DNA from: Pseudomonas saponiphila
GTDB taxonomy: Bacteria; Pseudomonadota; Gammaproteobacteria; Pseudomonadales; Pseudomonadaceae
DNA length: 64,000 nucleotides
NCBI RefSeq assembly: GCF_900105185.1
Contig: NZ_FNTJ01000001.1
Coordinates: 1,003,501-1,067,500 of the forward strand
Direction: 5' to 3'
The notes under the pieces are model-generated. The model did no database searches. It was not told where the DNA came from and saw only the letters and a list, made by a program, of their open reading frames with translations. Below, in pieces: positions 54,541 to 63,103 of the stretch. Position 1 is the first letter of the stretch. Each line of letters begins with the position of its first letter. A program made the position numbers and the translations under genes.

Positions 54541-55896
54541 ATGGCAGCTGACACTGAACCACTCAGGACCCAGGCCGACCTGCTGCGACGTGGGCTGGCC
54601 GACCTGCGATGCGAAGACACCGAGCTGGCAAGCATTCTGGACGCGGAGGTCGCGCGTCAACACCGCACATTGTCCCTGGTGGCATCGTCCTGCGCGGCCG
54701 GCCCCAGAAGCTTGGCGGCATCAGCCTCGGCGCTGGTCAACGTCACCGTCGAGGGGGCACCTGGCCGACGTCATCAGAGCGGGTTCGAAAACGTCGAACG
54801 GGTCGAGTCCCTGACCATCCGCCGGGCTCGGGAGCTGTTCGCCGCGCAATACGCTTGCGTGCAATCGCACTCGGCTTCGAACGCCAATTACCAGGTACTG
54901 GCAGCCCTGGCCGAACCCGGGGATACGATCCTGGGCATGGCCCTGGATCATGGCGGCCACCTGGCTCACGGCGGCGCACTGAGCTTTATCGAGGCCAACT
55001 ACAAGGCCGTTCGCTATGGCACCACGTCCCAGGGCGTTATCGATTACCAGGAAGTCCGCCAACTGGCGATGGCCCATCGCCCGCGCATCATCATTTGCGG
55101 TGCGACGGCTTATTCGCGGGTCGTGGACTTCCAGCGCTTTCGCGACATTGCCGATGAGGCCGGAGCCCTCCTGCTTGCCGACATTTCACACATCGCCGGG
55201 CTGGTAGCCACGGGCCGCCATCCGAGCCCGATCGACGTGGCGCATGTCACGACCACCTGCACCCACAAGCAGCTCGCCGGGCCGCGGGGCGGCCTGATTC
55301 TTTGCGGGCGCGATGCAGACACCAAGGTACCCGGCCTGAGGTGGAGCTTTCGTCGGGCTCTCGACCAAGCGGTGTTCCCTGGAATGCAAGGCGCGCCCGC
55401 AGTCAACATGATTGCCGCCAAGGCGGCCGCGCTGGGTTATGCCATGTCCCCGCAGTTCGATGCTTACATGGGGCGGATTCGCGCCACGGCGGATGAACTG
55501 GCCGATGCGTTCATGGCGCGGGACTACGAGGTGGTCGGAGGAGGGACGGAGAATCACACGATCCTGCTGCGCCTGCGTGGCGGCATCAGCGGCACCATCG
55601 CCGAATCGGCATTGGAGAAGTGTGGAATCATCGTCAGCAAAAAGCCCGGTCCGGGGCAAACCCGGTCGTCATTTGCCGCCAATGGCTTGTGTATCGGCAC
55701 GGGCTCCATCGCCCAGCGCCATGTGGACCCCCAGGGCTGTCGCCAGATCGTCGATCTGGTGTGCCGGGTGCTGGATCAGGTAACGCCTGACGGCGAGCAG
55801 AAATACACCCTGGAGCCCGCATTGCAGGAGCAGTTCCGGCGAGAAACCGAAGCGTTTTGCGCGATGTATCCCATTCGCGAGTACGGGGATCGCTGA
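54541..55896 (+). CDS. Divergent serine hydroxymethyltransferase-like PLP enzyme
   Basis: A 451-residue fold-type I PLP enzyme aligned to SHMT along its length. PLP Lys is K243 in TTCTHKQLAGPRGG; D214 and H217 (LADISHIAG) and H140 (DHGGH) match E. coli D200, H203 and H126. But Tyr55 is Thr69, Tyr65 is Gln79, and the carboxylate-binding Arg363 is Cys384 (GLCIGTG). Glu57 is kept as Glu71. It is also longer than the usual 417 residues. Ordinary serine/glycine exchange is therefore doubtful; a transaldolase, alpha-methylserine-type or other substrate is possible. SD AGGAAGGG supports the ATG. Terminator follows; divergent from the XRE-VUT pair. Confidence 0.83.
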   Translation: MAADTEPLRTQADLLRRGLADLRCEDTELASILDAEVARQHRTLSLVASSCAAGPRSLAASASALVNVTVEGAPGRRHQSGFENVERVESLTIRRARELFAAQYACVQSHSASNANYQVLAALAEPGDTILGMALDHGGHLAHGGALSFIEANYKAVRYGTTSQGVIDYQEVRQLAMAHRPRIIICGATAYSRVVDFQRFRDIADEAGALLLADISHIAGLVATGRHPSPIDVAHVTTTCTHKQLAGPRGGLILCGRDADTKVPGLRWSFRRALDQAVFPGMQGAPAVNMIAAKAAALGYAMSPQFDAYMGRIRATADELADAFMARDYEVVGGGTENHTILLRLRGGISGTIAESALEKCGIIVSKKPGPGQTRSSFAANGLCIGTGSIAQRHVDPQGCRQIVDLVCRVLDQVTPDGEQKYTLEPALQEQFRRETEAFCAMYPIREYGDR

Positions 55897-55912
55897 AAAG
55901 TTAAAGCCCCGA

Positions 55913-55938
55913 CTTTCTGCCGAAGTGCGGGGCTTTTT
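55913..55938. terminator. Terminator after SHMT-like gene
   Basis: AAAGCCCCGACTT and AAGTGCGGGGCTTTTT arms with a short loop and T run. Confidence 0.86.
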
Positions 55939-55964
55939 CTTCGGCGCTTAGCTTGGGCTGGCGC

Positions 55965-55989
55965 CTTCGCGAGCAAGCTCGCTCCTACA
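55965..55989 (+). repeat. REP element
   Basis: GCGAGCAAGCTCGC (55969-55982) followed by TCCTACA, a common Pseudomonas REP form. Confidence 0.75.
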
Positions 55990-55997
55990 GTGTCGGG

Positions 55998-56699
55998 TTA
56001 CAGCTGTTGTTGCGCGCTGTAGCCTTCGAACGCGGTCTGTTGCTGGATCGCGGTGACGATGTTCTTGCGGGTCGCTGGCTGCTCGTTGCCGTTCTTGTCG
56101 AGGAACATCTCGCTTTCCAGTTCCGCCTCATCGCCTTCGCCGACAAAGCTGAAACCGAGGAACTCGAAGGCTTCACGGTCGACGTTGGCCTTGGAGCGAG
56201 GACGCATTGGCAGGGTGACGCTGATGCCGTCCTTGCTGATGGCGAACACTTCCATTTCCTTCTTCGGCCGCGCCTTGCTCTTGCCACCGCTGGGGTTGCT
56301 GATGGCCTGGTGTGTCTGGTTCAGCACTTTCAGGGCCAGGCCGTAGACCAGCTCCTGGAAGTCCGGGTCGTCCTTGTAGCTGGAGAGAATCCGGCTGATG
56401 GGGAATTTCTTGCTCAAGTCTTCCAGGGCGGCCAGGTCGGCGGCCTCGGCGTCTTTGAGTTGCTTGAGCTGGCCCATGAGTTCATAGGCGGTGTCGTCGT
56501 CAAAGCGGTCGTGGGCCTGGCGAATCGCAGCACGCAGTTCGCGAATCTGGTCACTTTCTTTCGAGGTGTGGAAGGCGTCGAGCACCATCTCGCTGATGGT
56601 CTTGGCCTGGGACACGTGTTGCGAAAGATGAATGGCGTTTTCGTACTCGGCCTTGTTGGACAGGGCGATTACGGATTCTTCGGTGTTGGAATCAGGCAT
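55998..56699 (-). CDS. Hypothetical protein, cytoplasmic, helical N-terminus
   Basis: A 233-residue acidic protein with no signal or membrane segment. The first 110 residues look helical and charged (AIRQAHDRFDDDTAYELM, GQLKQLKDAEAADLAALEDL), then a basic linker SGGKSKARPKK, and a mixed C-terminal domain of about 90 residues beginning MEVFAISKDGISVTLPM. I do not recognise the family. Base composition is ordinary for the window and it stands alone, with a REP element after its stop. Confidence 0.7.
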   Translation of the reverse strand: MPDSNTEESVIALSNKAEYENAIHLSQHVSQAKTISEMVLDAFHTSKESDQIRELRAAIRQAHDRFDDDTAYELMGQLKQLKDAEAADLAALEDLSKKFPISRILSSYKDDPDFQELVYGLALKVLNQTHQAISNPSGGKSKARPKKEMEVFAISKDGISVTLPMRPRSKANVDREAFEFLGFSFVGEGDEAELESEMFLDKNGNEQPATRKNIVTAIQQQTAFEGYSAQQQL

Positions 56700-56888
56700 T
56701 GAACATCCACTACTTGGTTTAACAGGTTTGAGGCGCGAAAGGCCCGGGGGGATTTTCGGGGGCGCCTAATCTATTGGACCGAGGCCCTATTGTCACGGAC
56801 CAAGCGACCGGCCCGGCAGGATCGTCCCTACAGACCGGTTTGCACAGCGAAGATTCCCCAGTGCCCGAAGAGCACGGCCGCGGGGCTT

Positions 56889-57386
56889 TCAGGCGTTGAG
56901 CCGCAACTGCAGGAAGTTGCGGTACAGCTTGAACGCCCGCCCGCAGAACAGACCAACGGTAAAGCCCGCGGCGGCGCCACTGATACCGAGCATCTGCACG
57001 CTGGTGGCCTGTTCGGGGTGCACGGCGGTTTGATAGCCGATCCAGTACTTCACGGCGAAGAACAGCAGCGAGATGCCGAGGATCTTCAAGGTGCCGGGCA
57101 CCAGGATCGCCTCGCCGTCGGACTCCAGCAGCACGCCGGCGCTGGAGAACAGCAGCAGCGCCAGCAGGCTGCCCAGTGCGGCGCCGCCCGCCCAGGCGCC
57201 CAGCGCCAGCACGGCATGCTCGCCCAGGTTCACTGACCACAACGACCAGACCAGCAGGATCAGCGGGGTTAGCAGCAGCGAGCGACGGCTCTCACGCGTC
57301 GTGGTGAGGGCGCGCAGGCCGTAGTAGCAGATCAGGGCGAAGACGGCGTACACCCACAGCGGCGTGCCTTGAAGAATATCTAGCAT
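56889..57386 (-). CDS. DUF6622-like integral membrane protein
   Basis: A 165-residue protein with about five hydrophobic helices, opening MLDILQGTPLWVYAVFALIC, which I associate with the DUF6622 family; function unknown. An ATG 9 bp upstream exists, but the AAGGA ribosome site is correctly spaced only for 57386. The C-terminus is basic and cytoplasmic-looking (RAFKLYRNFLQLRL). Confidence 0.72.
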   Translation of the reverse strand: MLDILQGTPLWVYAVFALICYYGLRALTTTRESRRSLLLTPLILLVWSLWSVNLGEHAVLALGAWAGGAALGSLLALLLFSSAGVLLESDGEAILVPGTLKILGISLLFFAVKYWIGYQTAVHPEQATSVQMLGISGAAAGFTVGLFCGRAFKLYRNFLQLRLNA

Positions 57387-57511
57387 CGGTAGCATCCTTG
57401 CCGGTCAGAAAAAGTGCGTTTCATAGTGCGCTTTCTACCCGACGACGTGAAGCTTTCCCCCTCTACTGGCTTGCCGCTGCCGCTTGCGGCTAAACACTTG
57501 CCGCTTGACGC

Positions 57512-58438
57512 TCAACGCACCTGCGTATCGCTGACCCCGGCCTCCAGTGCCTGACGCAGATCGCTGCCCCGGCGGGCGATGAACACCAGTTGCGCGGCAT
57601 GCTCGGTGGGTTGCCCGGTGGCCAGGGTGAACTGGCTGCGCTTGCCCACATGCTGCAACCAATAGGGTTGTTCATTGCCTTCCAGGCGCACCAGGCCCTT
57701 GAGGCGCAGCAGGTCGGCAGGCAGGTGCGCCAGCCAGTCGCGCAGCGCCTTGGGCTGCAGCGGTCGCGAGCTTTTCCACACCCAGCTTTCGAACAGCTCG
57801 TCGTGGGCCTGGGGCAGGGCCTTGAACAGCACTTCGGTGGAACGCACCGGCGGCGTCAGCAGCAGCTCGGGTGGCAGTTCGGCCTGCACCGTTTCGAACA
57901 CCGGAGCGCGGCCGCCGAGGCTGGCGCGGATGCTCTGCAGCTGTTCGGGGCTCACCAGGTCGGCCTTGTTCAGCAGCACCCAGTCGGCGCAGGCCACCTG
58001 GGCCCGGGACAGCCGGGCCATTTCCCCTTCCAGGTCCTGGTAGCCGCTGGCGTCCACCAGGGTGATCACCGCGTCCAGGTGCAGGCGGTTGCGCAGTTGC
58101 GGGTAACCGATGGTCTGCACGATGCGCTGCGGGTCGGAGACGCCGCTGCACTCGATGACGATCCGTTCCAGGGCCGGGCGCAGCTTGGACAGGCTCAGCA
58201 GTTGCGCCAGCAGGTCCTCCTGCACGGTGCAGCAGATGCAGCCGTTCTGCAGGCTGTACACCGCGTCGGTGACCTCGGCAATGATCGCCGCATCGATGTT
58301 CAGTTCACCGAAGTCGTTGACGATCACCGCCAGTCGGCCGCTGTCGGCGCGCTGCACCAGGCGGTTGAGCAGGGTGGTCTTGCCGGCGCCGAGAAAGCCT
58401 GCAACCACGGTCACCGGAATGCTCGGGGTGCTGTTCAT
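57512..58438 (-). CDS. COG0523/CobW-family GTP-binding metallochaperone
   Basis: A 308-residue G3E GTPase. Walker A GFLGAGKTTLLNRL near residue 14, metal-binding GCICCTV (CxCC, near residue 70), ECSGVSDPQRIV, and the NKADL guanine-specificity motif. The C-terminal CobW_C domain runs from about 195. The family inserts or supplies zinc, cobalt or other metals. Its ATG overlaps the amidohydrolase stop (ATGA), so the two are coupled and the amidohydrolase may be its metal client. No Zur-like site was looked for successfully upstream. Confidence 0.88.
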   Translation of the reverse strand: MNSTPSIPVTVVAGFLGAGKTTLLNRLVQRADSGRLAVIVNDFGELNIDAAIIAEVTDAVYSLQNGCICCTVQEDLLAQLLSLSKLRPALERIVIECSGVSDPQRIVQTIGYPQLRNRLHLDAVITLVDASGYQDLEGEMARLSRAQVACADWVLLNKADLVSPEQLQSIRASLGGRAPVFETVQAELPPELLLTPPVRSTEVLFKALPQAHDELFESWVWKSSRPLQPKALRDWLAHLPADLLRLKGLVRLEGNEQPYWLQHVGKRSQFTLATGQPTEHAAQLVFIARRGSDLRQALEAGVSDTQVR

Positions 58439-60183
58439 TGTTCCTTGCCCTCGATCTCCGGCGGCAGGCCTTCCCACACCGCCTGCAACGGCGTGTCGCT
58501 GAAGATGCCCTGGCGGTCGTAGACCAGTTGCCCTTCGACGAAGGTCAGTTGCACCTGGGTGTGGTGGATGTAGTTGCGCGGGTCCTGGGCGAACAGGTTG
58601 CGGTCGAGGACGATCAGGTCCGCCGACTTGCCGGCTTGCAGGCTGCCGGTCAGGTGTTCCAGGCCCATGGCGTGGGCGCCGTTGAGGGTCGCCACTTGCA
58701 GCGCCTGTTCCAGGCTGATGGGGTCGCCGAAGGTGTCGGGCTCCTGGTTCCACGGGTTCTGCCGGGTGACCATGGTTTCCAGGGCCAGCCACGGGTCGAT
58801 GGACGCCACCGGCCAGTCGGTGCCGAACACCGCGATGCCACCGGCCGCCAGCACGCCCTTGAAGTCATAGATGCGCTTGAGGCGCTCCTGGCCGTAACCG
58901 GAGCGGGCACCGCTGGCGAACGGGGTCGGGTACCAGGCGGCCGGGGAGAACTCGGCGATCACGTCCAGGCTCTGGAAGCGCTTGAGGTTGCCCGGGTGCA
59001 GCAGGGTGCTGTGGGCGCATTGGTGACGGATGCCGCTGTTGCCATTGCGCCGCCGGGCTTCGGCCACGGCGTCGAGGAACACGTCGGAAGCACCGTCGCC
59101 GGTGCAGTGGGCGATCACCCGCAGGCCGCGCTTGTCCATGTCCACCACCATGTCGGTGATGTGTTCCGGGGTCAGGTTGAGCTTGCCGCGCCAGCTCGAT
59201 TCTTCCGGCCAGGGGGTCAGCAGGTAGGACGACTTGGGCTCCACGGTGCCGTCGAAGTGGAACTTCACCGCGTTGGCGCTCAGGCGCGCGCTGCGATAGA
59301 AATGCCGCTCGCCGCTGAGCAGCTCCCAGCGCCGACGCACCGGGAAGATGTCGTCCTGCCAACTGATGGCGGCTTCCACCCGCAGGGTCAGCTCGCCGGC
59401 ATCGTCCAGTTCCTTGAGGGCCTGCAGGCGGTTCTCGCAGACGTGCACGTACTTGGTGGCGGTGACCCCGCGCGAGGTCTGGAAGTGCACGCCGTCACGG
59501 TAGGCGCGGCGCAGTACTGGGACCGGCGTCGGCGGCATGGCTGCGTGAATCAGGGCGTAGGCGCCGTCGATCAACAGGCCGTTGGGTTCGCCGGTCAACT
59601 CGTCGCGCTCCAGGTAACCGTTGCGCGGGTCGCTGGTGTGGCGGTCGATGCCGGCCAGTTCCAGGGCCTTGGAGTTGACCATCATGGTGCCCCACATGCG
59701 GTCCAGCAGGGCCACCGGGCGGTCGGGCATGACGCTGTCGAGCCACTCGCGGCCCGGTGTCAGGCCGGCTTCGCGGAAGGTGTAGCGCACCCAGTACTGG
59801 CCGTAGATCCAGCCGCCGCCGGGGTGGCTGTCGGCATAGGCGTGGATCGCCGCCGCCAGTTGCTCGGGAGTCGGGTCTTCGATGCCCACGTCCAGGTCGT
59901 CGGCGTAGCGCGGCGCCAGGGCCAGGTCCGGGTGGGTGTGCATGTCGTGCAGCCCGGGCATGCAGAAGGCCCCGTCCAGGTCGTGCTGGCGGGTGTTGGG
60001 CCCGATCAGCGACGCCAGGGAGGCGAGGCTGCCCACCGCGATCAGCTTGCCCTGGCGGATGGCCACGGCGTCGGCCCAGGGCTGGGCCGGATCGAGGGTG
60101 TACATCCGGCCGTTGTGCAGCACCAGTTCGGCGTATTGATCGACGGCGCTATGGGTGGAGTTGAATTGGTCGGAAGCGGTCAC
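58435..60183 (-). CDS. YtcJ-type metal-dependent amidohydrolase
   Basis: A 582-residue amidohydrolase of the AepA/YtcJ (DUF1604-like, amidohydrolase 3) family. Metal-binding HxH is in GLHDMHTHPD near residue 84, with later metal/catalytic stretches IAHCTGDG, HQCAHSTLLHP and FGTDWPVASIDPW. No signal peptide, so cytoplasmic. The substrate is unknown. Upstream is a REP pair; downstream is the coupled CobW-type GTPase. Confidence 0.86.
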   Translation of the reverse strand: MTASDQFNSTHSAVDQYAELVLHNGRMYTLDPAQPWADAVAIRQGKLIAVGSLASLASLIGPNTRQHDLDGAFCMPGLHDMHTHPDLALAPRYADDLDVGIEDPTPEQLAAAIHAYADSHPGGGWIYGQYWVRYTFREAGLTPGREWLDSVMPDRPVALLDRMWGTMMVNSKALELAGIDRHTSDPRNGYLERDELTGEPNGLLIDGAYALIHAAMPPTPVPVLRRAYRDGVHFQTSRGVTATKYVHVCENRLQALKELDDAGELTLRVEAAISWQDDIFPVRRRWELLSGERHFYRSARLSANAVKFHFDGTVEPKSSYLLTPWPEESSWRGKLNLTPEHITDMVVDMDKRGLRVIAHCTGDGASDVFLDAVAEARRRNGNSGIRHQCAHSTLLHPGNLKRFQSLDVIAEFSPAAWYPTPFASGARSGYGQERLKRIYDFKGVLAAGGIAVFGTDWPVASIDPWLALETMVTRQNPWNQEPDTFGDPISLEQALQVATLNGAHAMGLEHLTGSLQAGKSADLIVLDRNLFAQDPRNYIHHTQVQLTFVEGQLVYDRQGIFSDTPLQAVWEGLPPEIEGKEQ

Positions 60184-60270
60184 GGGGTCAACCTCTCAAG
60201 CAGGGGGCCCTTCAAAGGTGGGCAGAAAAGTGGGCGACAAGCTCAGTTGCATTCTTGTTGTGCGGGCTAC

Positions 60271-60387
60271 TGTGGCGAGGGAGCTTGCTCCCGCTGGGTG
60301 GCGTAGCCACCCCAATGGCCGCGACCGCGATGGCCAGGCCTTTACGACTGCTTTGCAGCCGAACGGGAGCAAGCTCCCTCGCCACAA
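60271..60387. repeat. Inverted REP pair (REPIN-like)
   Basis: TGTGGCGAGGGAGCTTGCTC at 60271 onward and its reverse complement, GGGAGCAAGCTCCCTCGCCACA-type, ending at 60386. The two face each other about 65 bp apart, the usual arrangement of mobile REP doublets in fluorescent pseudomonads. It lies between the aminotransferase and amidohydrolase genes. Confidence 0.88.
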
Positions 60388-60399
60388 TCGGGCTGTTGT

Positions 60400-61581
60400 T
60401 CAGCGTTGTGCGCCCAGGGTTTCGACAAAGCCGGCGATGCGCTGGCAGGCGTCCTTCAGCACCTCGTCGGCGACGGTGAAGGAGATCCGCACGAAGCCCT
60501 CGGCGCTGGCCCCAAAGGCCTGGGCGTCGAGCACCGAAACCCCGGTGGCGCGGAACAGCTGCCAGGCGAAATCCATGCTCGACAGCCCGGTGCGGCGCAC
60601 GTCCACCAGCATGAACATCCCGGCTTCCGGCTCGCGGCAATCGAGCAGTTGCACCGACTTGAGTCCGGCCACCACCAGGTCGCGGCGCCGGCGATAGACC
60701 TCGCGGGCGCTGCCGATCACTTCTTCATCCAGCTCCAGGGCCTTGAGCGCGGCTTCCTGGATAAACCCAGGCAGGCCGTAGAGCATGCACAGCAGCAGGT
60801 TGTCCAGGTGCCCGACCAGGGCGGGCGGGGCGATCACCCAGCCCACGCGCCAGCCGGTCATGGCGTGGGTCTTCGACAGGCTGTTGAGGATCACCGTGCG
60901 CTCGGCCATGCCCGGCATCGAAGCGATGCTCAGGTGCTCGCGGTCATAGGTCAGTTGCCCGTAGACCTCGTCGGAGATCACCCACAGGTCGTGCTTGCGC
61001 GCCACTTCGGCCACGGCTTCCAGCTCTTCGCGGCTGTAGATGTTGCCGGTGGGGTTGCACGGAGTGGCCAGGGCGATGCCCCGGGTCTTGTCGGTCAGCG
61101 CGGCTTCCAGGGCGGCGGCGGTCAGGCGAAAGCCGTTGGCCGCCGGCTGCTGGACGCAGGCGATCTGCGCACCGGAGGCATGCACGCAGGCCTCGTAGGT
61201 CAGGTACATGGGCTCGGGCACCAGCACTTCGTCGCCACTGCCGAACAGGCACAGGCAGGTGGCGAACAGACCGTTCTGCGCCCCGGCCACCAGGGCCACG
61301 TTGTCGGCGCTGACCTCGATCCCCAGCAGGCGCCGCTGCTTGGCGGCAATCGCCTCGCGCAGGGCCGGGCGACCCAGGACGTGGGTGTAATGGGTGTCGC
61401 CTTGCTCCAGGGCGGCGCTGGCGGCGGCGCTGATGCGTGCATCGGTGGCGAAGTCCGGATCACCGACGCTGAGGACGATCACGTCCTCGCCGCGCCCCCG
61501 AGCCTCGATGGCTGCGTAGTGGATGTCCCAGGCGCTGACGGATTCGCCGCTGATGCGCTGAACGAAAGGTGAGTAACGCAT
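60400..61581 (-). CDS. Class I PLP aminotransferase (AruH-like)
   Basis: A 393-residue fold-type I aminotransferase. PLP Lys in LNSLSKTHAMTGWRVGW (near residue 235), with VGDPDFATDARI, GAQNGLFA and CNPTGNIYSREEL typical of the family. By memory it resembles P. aeruginosa arginine:pyruvate transaminase AruH (shared MRYSxFxQRI start and WDIHY), but the amino donor is not proven. The ATG at 61581 fits that start. It is the last gene of an operon with an amino-acid ABC importer, which suggests it acts on the imported amino acid. Confidence 0.82.
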   Translation of the reverse strand: MRYSPFVQRISGESVSAWDIHYAAIEARGRGEDVIVLSVGDPDFATDARISAAASAALEQGDTHYTHVLGRPALREAIAAKQRRLLGIEVSADNVALVAGAQNGLFATCLCLFGSGDEVLVPEPMYLTYEACVHASGAQIACVQQPAANGFRLTAAALEAALTDKTRGIALATPCNPTGNIYSREELEAVAEVARKHDLWVISDEVYGQLTYDREHLSIASMPGMAERTVILNSLSKTHAMTGWRVGWVIAPPALVGHLDNLLLCMLYGLPGFIQEAALKALELDEEVIGSAREVYRRRRDLVVAGLKSVQLLDCREPEAGMFMLVDVRRTGLSSMDFAWQLFRATGVSVLDAQAFGASAEGFVRISFTVADEVLKDACQRIAGFVETLGAQR

Positions 61582-61624
61582 GCTGTTCTCCTCACGGGCC
61601 TCATTGCCCGCGCAATAAATGGGT

Positions 61625-62329
61625 TCAGGCCTGACGCTGGGGCCGCTGATGCTGCGAAGCGTTGCCCAGGCGTGCGCACAGGTGTTCGATGACAAAGGCC
61701 AGGACGATGTAGATCAGCGCCACCGCCAGCAGCGGTTCGTAGACCTTCAGGGTTTGGGCGCGCACCAGATTGGCCGCGCCCAGCAGGTCGGTGACCGCCA
61801 CGGTGGAGGCCAATGCGGTGGCCTTGAGCAGCAGCACGCATTCGCCCACCAGGGTCGGGCGTACCAGCTCCAGGGCCCGGGGCAACCAGACCCGGCGCAA
61901 GGTCAGCCAGTAGCCCATGCCATAGGCGCGGGCGGCTTCCAGTTCGCCCCGGGGCACGGCCCGCAGGCCGCCGCGCAGCACTTCGCCGACATAGGCGCCG
62001 ACACTCAGGGTCAGGGCCAGGGCCACGTACCAGAAGCCTTCACGCAGGTAGGGCCAGAGAAAGCTGCCGCGGATCGGCGGGTAGGCGGCGAACAGGCTGC
62101 CGACCCCGTAATAGAGGATGTAGATCTGTACCAGCAGCGGCGTACCGCGGAACACGCTGATGTAGAACTGCATGGGCGCACGCAGCAACGGATTGCGCGA
62201 CACCCGGCCCAGGCCCACCACCACCGCCAGGGCGAAGCCGCAGATTCCGCTCAGCAGCAGGAGCTTGAGGGTGATGCCCAGGCCGCGCAGCAGCTCTGTG
62301 GAAAAACCGTTGATCCAGGAAAAGTCCAT
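61625..62329 (-). CDS. Amino-acid ABC transporter permease (HisM/ArtM type)
   Basis: A 234-residue inner-membrane permease of the HisMQ family, about five helices, with the ABC-coupling EAA-like loop ELEAARAYGMGYWLTLRRVWLP. It pairs with the next permease to form the heterodimeric pore for polar amino acids. Ten bp separate it from that gene. Confidence 0.92.
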   Translation of the reverse strand: MDFSWINGFSTELLRGLGITLKLLLLSGICGFALAVVVGLGRVSRNPLLRAPMQFYISVFRGTPLLVQIYILYYGVGSLFAAYPPIRGSFLWPYLREGFWYVALALTLSVGAYVGEVLRGGLRAVPRGELEAARAYGMGYWLTLRRVWLPRALELVRPTLVGECVLLLKATALASTVAVTDLLGAANLVRAQTLKVYEPLLAVALIYIVLAFVIEHLCARLGNASQHQRPQRQA

Positions 62330-62338
62330 CCGAGTCTC

Positions 62339-63052
62339 CTAGTGCTGGGGCAGCCAGCGGTTGGTGCGACGTTCGAGCACACGGAACAGGCGGCCGGACA
62401 CCAGGGTGATGACGAAATAGAAGGCCGCGACCGCCAGGTAGAACACCAGGTAATGCTTGGTGGAACCGGCCGCCTGCTTGCCCACCGAAAGCAGCTCGCT
62501 GTAGCCGACGATGCTGATCAGCGCGCTGTCCTTGACCAGCACCAGCCACAGGTTCGACAGCCCGGCCATGGCGTAGGGCAGCATGCTCGGCAGCAGGATG
62601 CGCCGCACCAGCAGCCAGCGCTCGATGCCGTAGGCCCGCGCCGCTTCGATCTGGCCGTGGGGAATGGCCTGGATCGCGCCGCGGATGATCTCCGCCGAAT
62701 AGGCGCCCTGGACAATCCCCAGCACCAGTACCGCAGCGATGAAGCCGTTGACCGTGACGCTCGGCCGGTCCATGGCGGCCATGGCCATGTTCAACAGGTC
62801 TGTGCCGGCGTAGTACAGCAGCAGGATCAGCAGCAGCTCGGGCATGGCCCGGTACAGGGTGGTGTAGACGTTGGCCAGCTGTACCAGCCAACGCGGGCCC
62901 TTGAGCTTGATCAGCGCCACCAGCAGGCCGATGCCCAGGCCGAGGACGAAGGCTCCGGCGGAAATCTGCAAGGACACCAGCGCGCCCTGGGCCAGGGCGC
63001 CGAGCCAGCCGTCGGCGACGAACAGTTGGGAAAGGTCGGACAGAGAAATCAT
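62339..63052 (-). CDS. Amino-acid ABC transporter permease (HisQ/ArtQ type)
   Basis: A 237-residue permease, about five helices, with the coupling loop QIEAARAYGIERWLLVRRILLP. MISLSDLSQLF is the likely start (63052); a longer in-frame version has no better ribosome site. It lies between the binding protein and the second permease. Confidence 0.92.
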   Translation of the reverse strand: MISLSDLSQLFVADGWLGALAQGALVSLQISAGAFVLGLGIGLLVALIKLKGPRWLVQLANVYTTLYRAMPELLLILLLYYAGTDLLNMAMAAMDRPSVTVNGFIAAVLVLGIVQGAYSAEIIRGAIQAIPHGQIEAARAYGIERWLLVRRILLPSMLPYAMAGLSNLWLVLVKDSALISIVGYSELLSVGKQAAGSTKHYLVFYLAVAAFYFVITLVSGRLFRVLERRTNRWLPQH

Positions 63053-63103
63053 GACGTATCCAGTCAACGCCGGCGGCCCGCGCAAGCGGGCGCGCCGGAC
63101 GGC

